Below are positions 40,973 through 48,615 of a stretch of DNA of 64,000 bases, piece by piece. Position numbers and translations under genes: made by a program. The notes beneath the pieces are model-generated. The model did no database searches, was not told the DNA's origin, and saw only the letters and a program-made list of their open reading frames with translations. Source of the DNA: Propionicimonas sp020161015 (lineage in GTDB: Bacteria > Actinomycetota > Actinomycetes > Propionibacteriales > Propionibacteriaceae); NCBI RefSeq assembly GCF_964266745.1, contig NZ_CAXWGX010000026.1, positions 372,001-436,000 of the forward strand, read 5' to 3'. Positions within the stretch are counted from its first letter, which is position 1, and each line of letters begins with the position of its first letter.

Positions 40973-41012
40973 GGAAACGCCCCTCCTGGGGATCTGCGGG
41001 AGGGGCGTTTCC
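40973..41012. terminator. Bidirectional hairpin terminator
   Basis: Stem GGAAACGCCCCTCC / GGAGGGGCGTTTCC (14 bp) with a 12-nt loop, between the ends of the LacI gene (+) and the lipoprotein gene (-). The same 14-bp stem is found at 34135-34175. Confidence 0.75.
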
Positions 41013-41027
41013 GGTTCCTGGGCGGCG

Positions 41028-42185
41028 CTAGGGTCCCGCTGCCGCTGCCGCTGCCGCTGCCGCTGCCTGGCCCGGGATGCGCACCCTCGTCCAGCTCACC
41101 ACGGGCCGCGCATGGCGCCGGGCGGTCACCGACAGGTAGCTGGTGGCGCCGGCGCCACCGTCCACGGTGACCCTGGTGAACGTGTCGAGCGGAGCGACGT
41201 CGTAGGCGTCCGGCCAGTGTGAACCGCGCGCCAGCGGTGCGTCCGTGACGTGGGAGCGGCGGTCGGCGGTGAACAGGTACACCTCGCCGCGGAAGCCCCG
41301 AGCGCCCGCCGCGATCGCCCGGACGACCGGCCGGTAGGCGCGGACCGTCGCCGTGTCGGGCTCGCCCGGCGGGAACAGGTCGGCGTGGGTGAGCAGCACC
41401 ACGGCCGCGCTCTGCATGGACGCCGCGGAGCGGAACCCCTCCCGGATGAGCCGAACCGCGGCCTCCGAGCGCCGCGCCTCCTCCGCCACCAGCGAGGGCA
41501 GCGGACGCGGCGAGTGGCCCGGCACCGCGTCGAGCTCGGCCTCGACCGTGTGGAACGCGGCGAAGGTCACCGGCGGCCGCACGAGGACGAGGTTCTCCGG
41601 GAAGCCCGTCCCGGCCTGTGAGGCCACCGGCACGGGCCGCCCGAGGGTGTACCCCGGGCGCGGCACGAACGTGTGCCGGAGCGCGGCCAGCCGGTCCTGC
41701 GGGTCGAAGCCCCCGTTCTCGCTCCGGCCGCACTCGAGCCACTCCTCGCCGCCGAAGGTGTAGGCCAGCGGCACCCGGGACCGGTCGAAGGCCTCGCGGA
41801 CCTGCCGGTAGTAGCCGTCGCTGCACGGCCTGAGCCCCTTGATGCCGCCCAGGTGGAACGCCATCCGGACACCGGGCGCCGCACTCAGGCGGTCGATCAC
41901 GTCCGGAAGCTGCCGGAGCTGGCCCACCCCTTCCGGGACGTCGCCGAGCACCGCCCAGGTGAATGTCGTCCCGGCGCGGACAGCGCTGTCCGGGCTGTCG
42001 CGCTGCGCCGGCGCGCACCCCCCGAGCGCCGGTAGCAGCAGGGCGGCCACCAACAGGCCCCACCCGGGGCGCGGCCGGCGGGCCCGCTGCTCGCGCAGCG
42101 CCCCGTGGCGCCACCGGCCGCACCACCCCCCGGTGGCCGGCGCGACGCTCCCTCGTCGCCGGCCGCCACCTGTCCCTGTCGTCAC
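41028..42185 (-). CDS. Putative lipoprotein, metallophosphoesterase-like
   Basis: About 385 residues. A basic N-region is followed by a hydrophobic stretch and lipobox PALGGC. The mature part begins TFTWAVLGDVPEGVGQLRQLPDVID and continues with MAFHLGGIKG and FGGEEWLEC, reminiscent of calcineurin-like phosphoesterases, but the expected Asp/His metal ligands are only partly recognisable, so a catalytic role is uncertain. The last nine residues before GP are alanines encoded by a CCGCTG hexamer repeat. The start is uncertain: GTG 42185 gives a long n-region, and an upstream in-frame start at 42239 is possible. Confidence 0.55.
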   Translation of the reverse strand: MTTGTGGGRRRGSVAPATGGWCGRWRHGALREQRARRPRPGWGLLVAALLLPALGGCAPAQRDSPDSAVRAGTTFTWAVLGDVPEGVGQLRQLPDVIDRLSAAPGVRMAFHLGGIKGLRPCSDGYYRQVREAFDRSRVPLAYTFGGEEWLECGRSENGGFDPQDRLAALRHTFVPRPGYTLGRPVPVASQAGTGFPENLVLVRPPVTFAAFHTVEAELDAVPGHSPRPLPSLVAEEARRSEAAVRLIREGFRSAASMQSAAVVLLTHADLFPPGEPDTATVRAYRPVVRAIAAGARGFRGEVYLFTADRRSHVTDAPLARGSHWPDAYDVAPLDTFTRVTVDGGAGATSYLSVTARRHARPVVSWTRVRIPGQAAAAAAAAAAGP

Positions 42186-42417
42186 ACATCCCAGACCGCA
42201 CCGTGGGGCGCTGTGGTTACGCCGTCCCGCGGCGCACACCTACCACGTTTGGGACGCGGGGATGGGGCTAGCTGCGTCGGCCGGGGTCCTCCTCCGAGCG
42301 TGCGCGGACGGTGGACGCCTCGCGGAACGCGCCCCGGCGGGAGCCCGGGCACGCCATGATTGCGACGGCCGGTGGCGAGCCCGTCTCCGCCTGGTCCTGC
42401 GATCGAGAGGCGAGTCC

Positions 42418-43329
42418 GTGGCCGCGCTCAGCTACCCGCGTCCCTACCGTGGTGCCGGCACCACCGGCGACGCGGACTTCGCCGCCGTCCGCGCCTTCCT
42501 GCTCGGGCTGAACTCCCGCGATCCGGTGTGCTCCCCGGAGTTCCTCTGGGCGCGCTGGGAATGGGCGTTCTGCCTGCCGTACCTCGATCGCGGCCACCTC
42601 GACCGGATCGGGGTGTGGGAGGCGGACGGACGCGTCGTCGCGCTCGCCACCTACGAGAGCGTCCTCGGCGAGGCGTACCTCGCGGTCGACCCCGCTCACC
42701 GGGCCGAGCTTCTGCCCGACCTGGTGGCCCACGCCGAGCGCGCCCTCGCGGCGGAAGGGACGGTGGCCATCCCCGTCGGCGAGGACGAGCCCGATCTCGC
42801 CGCGCTGCTCGCGGCGCGCGGCTACGAGGCGATGCCGTGGACGGAGGACATGTCTGTGCGCACCCTCGAGGGCGTCCCCGCTCCCCGCCTGCCCGAGGGC
42901 TACCGGCTCAGCAGCCTGGCCGAGGGGGTGGACCTGCACCGGCTCAACCGTTGCCTGCACCGCGGTTTCGGCCACGCCGATCCGGTGCCGGAGGACGAGG
43001 AGACGCTGCGGTGGCGCAAGGAGTCGGTCAGCGCGCCGTCACTGGTGCCGGAGCTCAACACGATCGTGGTCGCGCCCGACGGCGAGTACGCGGCCTACTG
43101 CGGGATCTTCCTCGAGCCGTCCGCGGGCCTGCTGATGGTCGAGCCGGTGTGCACCGAGCCCGGTCATCGCCGAAGGGGCCTGGCCCGGGCGGCCGTGCAG
43201 GAGTCGCTGCGCCGGGCGGCCCCGCTCGGCGCCCACACCGCGTACGTGGGATCGGACCTGCCGCTGTACCGGGACCTGGGCTTCGCGGCGTTCCACCGGT
43301 CCCACTGGTGGCGCGGCCGCGTCGGCTGA
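42418..43329 (+). CDS. Tandem GNAT acetyltransferase
   Basis: 303 residues with two GNAT-like halves. The second contains the acetyl-CoA loop VEPVCTEPGHRRRGLARAAVQESLRRA (about 240-265) and ends YVGSDLPLYRDLGFAAFHRSHWWR, a typical GNAT C-terminus. The first half (about 15-150) has a degenerate copy. Substrate unknown. GTG 42418 was chosen because GAGAGG lies 7 nt upstream and conservation begins there. It is convergent with the LysR gene (26 bp). Confidence 0.78.
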   Translation: MAALSYPRPYRGAGTTGDADFAAVRAFLLGLNSRDPVCSPEFLWARWEWAFCLPYLDRGHLDRIGVWEADGRVVALATYESVLGEAYLAVDPAHRAELLPDLVAHAERALAAEGTVAIPVGEDEPDLAALLAARGYEAMPWTEDMSVRTLEGVPAPRLPEGYRLSSLAEGVDLHRLNRCLHRGFGHADPVPEDEETLRWRKESVSAPSLVPELNTIVVAPDGEYAAYCGIFLEPSAGLLMVEPVCTEPGHRRRGLARAAVQESLRRAAPLGAHTAYVGSDLPLYRDLGFAAFHRSHWWRGRVG

Positions 43330-43355
43330 GCCGGAGCCGGCGATCCCTTCGGCGC

Positions 43356-44252
43356 TCAGGCCGGCACGCCGCAGGACACGCTCGCGGGCAGCAGCTCCAG
43401 CAGGTGGACGGCCGCCGCAGACGCGGCGCCGTTGGTCGGGGTGACCACCGACACCACCCACTCCCCGGCCTGCTGGGGGAGCGGGACGACCGAGAGCCCG
43501 GCCGCCTGCGGCTTCGCCGCGATGGAGTTCGGCACCATCGCCACGCCCAGCCCGCGGTGCACGAGGTCGAGGAGCGTGTGGATGTCGTTGACCGTGCACC
43601 GGACGACGCGATGGAAGCCGCGGGCGCGCGCCACCTCGTCGTTGATCGCGCGGACGGCCCACGACTCGTGGAAGTCCACGACGTCGGCGCCGTCCAGATC
43701 GGCCCACTGCACGCGTCCACGCCCGGCGAGGGGGTGCCCGGGCGGGCACAGCAGCACGAACGGCTTGCGCGCGATCTCGGTACGGGTCAGTGAACCGAGG
43801 TGGTCGGAGGTCGCCACGAAGGCCGCGTCCAGCTCGTTGGCCCGCAGCATGTCGAGCAGCTCGTAGGAACCGGCCTGGGTGAAGTGGATGCTCACCTGCG
43901 GGTAGCGGTGGTGGAACCGCTCGAGCAGTTCGGGCACGTCGACCACGCCCAGGCACTGCTCGGCACCCACCCGCAGCTGGCCCGACAGCGTGCGGGTCAC
44001 GCGCACGACGGCGTCCCGTCCGGCCCGGGCCTGGAGCAGGAGCTCGCGGGCGTGGGGCAGCAGCGCGAGGCCCGCGTCCGTGGGCTCGACCCTGCGCGTC
44101 GTGCGCGCGAAGAGCTCGCTGCCGAGCTCCTCCTCCAGCGCCCGGATCGACGCCGACAACCCCGACTGGGACACCCCGCACAGGGACGCCGCCCGGGTGA
44201 AGTTCTGCTCGTCGGCGAGCGCGAGCACGTACTCCATCTGACGCAGATCCAT
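43356..44252 (-). CDS. LysR family regulator
   Basis: 298 residues. N-terminal winged helix MDLRQMEYVLALADEQNFTRAASLCGVSQSGLSASIRALEEELG (1-45), followed by a LysR substrate-binding domain with RVGAEQCLGVVDVPELL and IARKPFVLLCPPGHPLAGR. ATG 44252 has AAGG 8 nt upstream. It is divergent from two aldo/keto reductase genes, which it probably controls; its effector is unknown. Confidence 0.9.
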   Translation of the reverse strand: MDLRQMEYVLALADEQNFTRAASLCGVSQSGLSASIRALEEELGSELFARTTRRVEPTDAGLALLPHARELLLQARAGRDAVVRVTRTLSGQLRVGAEQCLGVVDVPELLERFHHRYPQVSIHFTQAGSYELLDMLRANELDAAFVATSDHLGSLTRTEIARKPFVLLCPPGHPLAGRGRVQWADLDGADVVDFHESWAVRAINDEVARARGFHRVVRCTVNDIHTLLDLVHRGLGVAMVPNSIAAKPQAAGLSVVPLPQQAGEWVVSVVTPTNGAASAAAVHLLELLPASVSCGVPA

Positions 44253-44275
44253 CAGTCAACCTTCTGAAACAGAGA

Positions 44276-44317
44276 AGAAACAGTTGTTGGACTTCTAGGT
44301 TAGGCCACGCCTATGGT
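44276..44317 (+). promoter_or_regulatory. Candidate promoter/regulator site between LysR gene and aldo/keto reductases
   Basis: AGAAACAGTTGTTGGACTTC (44276-44295) contains a -35 TTGGAC, and TATGGT (44312-44317) is a possible -10 after a 19-bp spacer. The 20-nt block matches 18 of 20 bases in the other LysR intergenic region (60134-60153). Confidence 0.5.
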
Positions 44318-44367
44318 GGCAGTCGAGCGCCGGCACCCACCGCCGACGCCGCGAGGAAGGTGTGTGC

Positions 44368-45231
44368 ATGATCCAGAGGAACCTCGGCCCCCGCACGGTC
44401 GGCGCGATCGGGCTCGGCGGCATGCCGATGTCGATCGAGGGACGCCCGGACGCCGAGCGGTCGCTCGCGACCATCCACGCCGCGCTGGACGCGGGCGTGA
44501 CGCTGATCGACACCGCCGACGCCTACCACCTGCACGCCGGCGAGGTGGGCCACAACGAGGAGTTGATCGCGAAGGCGCTGAAGAGCTACGGCGGCGACAC
44601 CTCCCAGGTCCTGGTGGCCACGAAGGGCGGGCACCTGCGTCCCGGCGACGGCAGCTGGACCCAGGACGGGCGTCCGGAGTACCTGAAGGAGGCGGCGAAG
44701 GCGTCCGCCCGCCGGCTCGGCGTCGAGGCGATCGGCCTGTACCAGTTCCACCGTCCCGACCCTCGCGTGCCGTACGCCGAGTCGGTCGGCGCGCTGGCCG
44801 ACCTGCTGGAGGAGGGCGTGATCCAGCTGGCCGGAATCTCCAACGCCGGCGTCGCGCAGATCGACGAGGCCAACCAGGTGCTCGGCGGGCGGCTGGTGTC
44901 GGTGCAGAACCAGTTCTCCCCGGCCTTCCGGTCGAGCCTGCCCGAGCTGGAGCACTGCGCGAGGCTCGGCATCGCGTTCCTGCCGTGGAGCCCGCTGGGC
45001 GGCATCCGGAACGCGGCCGGGCTCGGCGAGCGCCACGACGCGTTCAACCGGGTCGCCGCCGACCACGGGGTCAGCCCCCAGCAGGTGGCGCTGGCCTGGG
45101 AGCTCGCGCTCGCCCCCGTCGTCATCCCCATCCCCGGGGCTTCCCGTCCGTCCAGCATCACCGACTCGGCGCGCGCCACGGAGCTGGTGCTGTCCGCCGA
45201 CGAGCTGTCCCTGCTGTCCCACGTCGCCTGA
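44368..45231 (+). CDS. Aldo/keto reductase 1 of LysR-linked pair
   Basis: 287 residues. The AKR tetrad is visible: Asp and Tyr in IDTADAYHLH, Lys in VATKGGHLRPG, His in YQFHRPDPRVPY. The C-terminal NADPH region is VVIPIPGASRPSSITDSA. Closest to the YajO/pyridoxal-reductase-like AKRs by eye. ATG 44368 has AGGAAGG at 7 nt; GTG 44362 is an alternative six bases upstream. The second reductase follows after 10 bp, so the two are cotranscribed. Confidence 0.88.
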   Translation: MIQRNLGPRTVGAIGLGGMPMSIEGRPDAERSLATIHAALDAGVTLIDTADAYHLHAGEVGHNEELIAKALKSYGGDTSQVLVATKGGHLRPGDGSWTQDGRPEYLKEAAKASARRLGVEAIGLYQFHRPDPRVPYAESVGALADLLEEGVIQLAGISNAGVAQIDEANQVLGGRLVSVQNQFSPAFRSSLPELEHCARLGIAFLPWSPLGGIRNAAGLGERHDAFNRVAADHGVSPQQVALAWELALAPVVIPIPGASRPSSITDSARATELVLSADELSLLSHVA

Positions 45232-45241
45232 GGAGGCACAC

Positions 45242-46174
45242 ATGAAGACCTTCCCCCTCGGCGGGAGCGACCTCGCGGTCCCCGCCGTCGTCACCGGAGT
45301 GATGCGCATCCAGGAGAAGTCGGACGCGGAGGTGCGCGCCCTGTTCGACGCGTCGCTGGAGGCGGGCATCGACTTCTTCGACCACGCCGACATCTACGGC
45401 ACGCCGGTGCACGGGTGCGAGCGCCGGTTCGCGGACGCGCTGCGCCTCACCCCGTCCCAGCGCGCGGAGGTGACCCTCCAGACCAAGGCGGGCATCGTCA
45501 CCGACGGGCCGTACTTCGACTTCTCCCACGACCACCTGGTCGAGGCGGTCGAGGGCTCGCTGGAGGCGCTGCGGACCGACTACATCGACGTCCTGCTGCT
45601 GCACCGCCCGGACGCCCTGGTGGAGCCGGAGGAGGTGGCCCGGGCGTTCGACGAGCTGGAGGCCGCAGGCAAGGTGCGCGCCTTCGGCGTCTCCAACCAC
45701 ACCCCGGCGCAGATCGAGCTGCTGAAGAAGTACGTGCGCCAGCCGCTGGTGGCGAACCAGCTCCAGCTGTCGATCACCCACGCCCCGATCATCGCCCAGG
45801 GCGTGGCGATGAACATGGCGGCCCTCGACCAGTCGATCAGCCGCGACCTCGGTGTGCTCGACTACTGCCGCCTGCACGACATCACCGTGCAGGCGTGGTC
45901 GCCGTTCCAGGCGGGCTTCTTCACCGGTGTCTTCCTCGGCAACCCCGACTACCCGGAGCTGAACGCCGTGGTCGACCGCCTGGCGGCCGCCCACGACGTC
46001 CCCCCGGAGGCCATCGCGACCGCGTGGATCACCCGTCACCCCGCCCGGATGCAGGTGGTGCTCGGCACCACCACTCCCGAGCGGGTCCGGGCCGCGGCGC
46101 TCGGCGCCGACGTGGAGCTCACCCGTCCGGAGTGGTACGAGCTGTACCGCGCGGCGGGGCACCTCGTGCCCTGA
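45242..46174 (+). CDS. Aldo/keto reductase 2 of LysR-linked pair (YdhF type)
   Basis: 310 residues. YdhF-like pattern: FPLGGSDLAVPAVVTGVMRI, FFDHADIYGTPVHGCERRF (Asp/Tyr of the tetrad), LQTKAGIV (Lys), LLHRPDALVEPEEVARAF (His), VSNHTPAQIELLKKYV, and the late MQVVLGTTTPERVRAAALGADVELTRPEWYELYRAAG, which is highly typical of YdhF oxidoreductases. GGAGG lies 8 nt before ATG 45242. Cotranscribed with the preceding reductase. Confidence 0.9.
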   Translation: MKTFPLGGSDLAVPAVVTGVMRIQEKSDAEVRALFDASLEAGIDFFDHADIYGTPVHGCERRFADALRLTPSQRAEVTLQTKAGIVTDGPYFDFSHDHLVEAVEGSLEALRTDYIDVLLLHRPDALVEPEEVARAFDELEAAGKVRAFGVSNHTPAQIELLKKYVRQPLVANQLQLSITHAPIIAQGVAMNMAALDQSISRDLGVLDYCRLHDITVQAWSPFQAGFFTGVFLGNPDYPELNAVVDRLAAAHDVPPEAIATAWITRHPARMQVVLGTTTPERVRAAALGADVELTRPEWYELYRAAGHLVP

Positions 46175-46214
46175 CCGCTCCGGCCACTCCGGTCCGGGCC
46201 ACCCGGGACCGGGC

Positions 46215-47078
46215 TCAGGACGGGTCCGACGCGAACCAGCCCAGCTCGTCCCACACCGTCGCAGGGATCACCTGGTCGAGCCGCTCGAGCACGAAGCGCG
46301 GCGCGAGCCGCGGCGGCAGGGAGGCGACGTCGGTGGGCGTCGCCTCGCCGGTGAGCACGACGGCGGACGGCATTCCGGTGTCGATCGCCATCCGGATGTC
46401 GGTCTGGAGGCGGTCGCCGACCATCAGCGCCCGCTCCAGCGACACCCCGGGAAGGCTGTCCATCACCGTCTGGAGCATGATCGGGTCGGGCTTGCCGAAG
46501 CTGTGGCGGCAGGTCGTCCCGGTGCTGGCCTCGATGGCGGCGGTGATCGCCGCGCAGTCGGGCTCGCCCCGGCCACCCGGGAAGGGGCAGAACCGGTCGG
46601 GGTTGGTCTGCACGAGGAACGCCCGCTTGTGGAACCAGATCGCGTCGAAGGCGATCTGGAGCTTTCGGTAGTCGAAGGCGCGGTCGTAGGAGGCCACGAC
46701 GATGTCGATCTCCGCCGGGTCCTCGCTCAGCCGGAGGCCGGCGGCCGTCAGCGCCCGCACCAGCGGGGCCTCGGCGATCGGGAAGACCACGGCGTCCGGG
46801 TGGTGCGCGGCCAGCCAGGCGGCCGTGGTGACGACGGTGTTCGCAATGTCGGCCACCGGGGTGGGGACGCCGAGGGCGGCGAGCTTGGCCGCGTACTCGT
46901 CCGGGTCACGGGTCGGGTTGTTGGACAGGAAGCGCACCGGGATGTCCCGCCGGCGCAGTTCTGCGATCGCCCGCGCCGCACCCGGCATCAGCTCGTCACC
47001 GAGGTAGACCGTGCCGTCCAGGTCGAACACGTAGGCGTCGAAGAACTCCGTCGGGAGCGGCCGTGTCCCGGCCGTCAT
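46215..47078 (-). CDS. HAD-superfamily phosphatase (NagD/PGP type)
   Basis: 287 residues. HAD IIA pattern: FDAYVFDLDGTVYLGD (motif I), RFLSNNPTRDPDEYAAKLAALG (motif II plus helix), FGKPDPIMLQTVMD (motif III Lys), ALMVGDRLQTDIRMAIDTGM (motif IV). The C2-type cap contains FDYRKLQIAFDAI. NagD-like members dephosphorylate sugar phosphates or nucleotides; the substrate is not determinable. The gene is convergent with the reductase pair and divergent from transaldolase. Confidence 0.88.
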   Translation of the reverse strand: MTAGTRPLPTEFFDAYVFDLDGTVYLGDELMPGAARAIAELRRRDIPVRFLSNNPTRDPDEYAAKLAALGVPTPVADIANTVVTTAAWLAAHHPDAVVFPIAEAPLVRALTAAGLRLSEDPAEIDIVVASYDRAFDYRKLQIAFDAIWFHKRAFLVQTNPDRFCPFPGGRGEPDCAAITAAIEASTGTTCRHSFGKPDPIMLQTVMDSLPGVSLERALMVGDRLQTDIRMAIDTGMPSAVVLTGEATPTDVASLPPRLAPRFVLERLDQVIPATVWDELGWFASDPS

Positions 47079-47303
47079 CGTGGACCCACCCTCACCGCAA
47101 CTCCCCCAGCCGGTCGCCGTCGCCCGGCGCCCTCGCCGACCGCCGTTCCGCCTCGTCGGCGGTCATTCTCGCACAGCGCCCCCGGCCCCGCGCCGGCGGA
47201 GCCCGTCCGCCCGCGCGCGCCCCTTCCGTGCGCCGCCCGCGCGGCGCACACTCGAAGGCAGGGGCCGGCTCGCCGGCCGACGACGTCGAGTGGAGGAGCA
47301 CAC

Positions 47304-48388
47304 ATGAACCAGCGCCTGGCGGACCTGTCCGCGGCCGGCGTCTCGATCTGGCTGGACGACCTGTCCCGGGGACGGATCGCCAGCGGCAACCTCGCCGGGA
47401 TGATCCGCGACAACGCCGTGGTCGGGGTCACCACCAACCCCACGATCTTCGCCGCGGCCCTGGCGCATGGCGCCGACTACGCCGCCCAGCTCGAGGAGCT
47501 GGGCCAGGTGACGGTGGCCGAGGCCATCACGGCGCTGACCACGACGGACGTGCGTGACTCCTGCGACCTGTTCGCACCCACCTACGCGCGCACCGGAGGG
47601 TTCGACGGCCGCGTCTCGATCGAGGTCGAGCCCGGCGTGGCCCATGACACCGCCGCGACCACGACCCAGGCGGCGGAACTGCACCGCATCGTCGACCGCG
47701 AGAACGTTCTGATCAAGATCCCCGCGACGCAGGCCGGGCTGGCCGCGATCGAGGAGACGATCGCCGCGGGCATCTCGGTCAACGTCACCCTGATCTTCTC
47801 CGTCGAGCGCTACCGCGCCGTGATGGACGCCTACCTCGCCGGCCTCGAGCGGGCTGCCGACGCCGGCCGCGACCTGTCCCGGATCCACTCGGTGGCGTCC
47901 TTCTTCATCTCCCGGGTCGACACGGAGGTCGACCGCCGGCTGGACGCCCTCGGCCGTGCCGACCGCGGGGGCGCGCGGCGATCGCGAACGCGCAGGTGGC
48001 GCTCGCCGCGTACGCGGAGGTGTTCTCCGGGGATCGGTTCGCGGCCCTCGCCGCCCGCGGCGCGAACGTGCAGCGACCGCTGTGGGCGTCCACCGGGACG
48101 AAGGACCCGGCTTACCCCGACACGCTCTACGTGGCCGGGCTGGTCGCCCGGGGAGTGGTGAACACCATGCCGGAGAAGACGCTGCTGGCCTTCGCCGACC
48201 ACGGCGAGCCGGGCGAGCCCATCGAGGGCCGCGGGGCCGAGGGACGGGCGGTGCTCGACGAGGTCGCAGCCGCCGGGGTGGACCTCTCCGACGTGTTCGA
48301 GGTGCTCGAGGTCGAGGGCGTGGAGAAGTTCGCCGCCTCCTGGGACGAACTGGTGGCCACCGTCCGGGACGCGCTGGGGGCGCGGTAG
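47304..48388 (+). pseudogene. tal: Transaldolase, interrupted by a -1 frameshift in a G-run
   Basis: ATG 47304 follows GGAGGAG. The first part reads as a normal transaldolase: MNQRLADLSAAGVSIWLDDLSR, VVGVTTNPTIF, ENVLIKIPATQAGLAAIEE (Schiff-base Lys) and SVASFFISRVDTEVDRRLDALG. At GGGGG (47967-47971) the frame changes. The rest, AIANAQVALAAYAEVFSG, then RPLWASTGTKDPAYPDTLYV and VVNTMPEKTL, continues in the frame that ends at 48388. One extra G would restore a 361-residue protein. Possible causes: sequencing error, true mutation, slippage-corrected expression. Transaldolase joins glycolysis with the pentose phosphate pathway, so complete loss would be notable. Confidence 0.85.
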
Positions 48389-48398
48389 CCCGTCCGTC

Positions 48399-48409
48399 CG
48401 AGGGCCAGC
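48399..48409. repeat. Single copy of repeat family B
   Basis: CCGAGGGCCAGC, preceded by CCGTCCGT as at 52991-52998. It lies just after the transaldolase remnant. Confidence 0.6.
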
Positions 48410-48429
48410 GAGATTCTCCGGGCGGCCTC

Positions 48430-48459
48430 TTGCGGCGGGATCCCGAATGCTGCTAGCTT
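48430..48459 (+). promoter_or_regulatory. Promoter of the beta-glucoside operon
   Basis: -35 TTGCGG (48430-48435), 18-bp spacer, -10 TAGCTT (48454-48459). Transcription would begin near 48466, upstream of the RAT sequence. Confidence 0.55.
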
Positions 48460-48485
48460 TTCGGACCAGGAACCTGAGCGGTTCC

Positions 48486-48545
48486 CCAGGGTTGTTACTC
48501 GCAAGAGGCAAGGCCTGAGCCAGCTTCGGCATGCTCGCCTTGTGC
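48486..48545 (+). promoter_or_regulatory. RAT antitermination site overlapping a terminator hairpin
   Basis: CAGGGTTGTTACTCGCAAG followed by AGGCAAGGCCT (48487-48516) matches the ribonucleic antiterminator of BglG/LicT-type proteins. Its 3' side GCAAGGCCTGAGC (508-520) can instead pair with GCTCGCCTTGTGC (533-545) to form a terminator stem. Binding of the antiterminator encoded at 52081 would favour readthrough into the PTS gene. Confidence 0.75.
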
Positions 48546-48615
48546 AACCTCCGGGGTATCGGCTCGGGTCTTTCTGCGTTCTCGGCCCTGAACAACGTGG
48601 TTCGAAGGAGAACAG

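Noticed and set aside
47079..47303. Additional small gene upstream of transaldolase
   Set aside because: Open frames here are Pro/Arg-rich, without ribosome sites or motifs, and look like GC-rich non-coding DNA.
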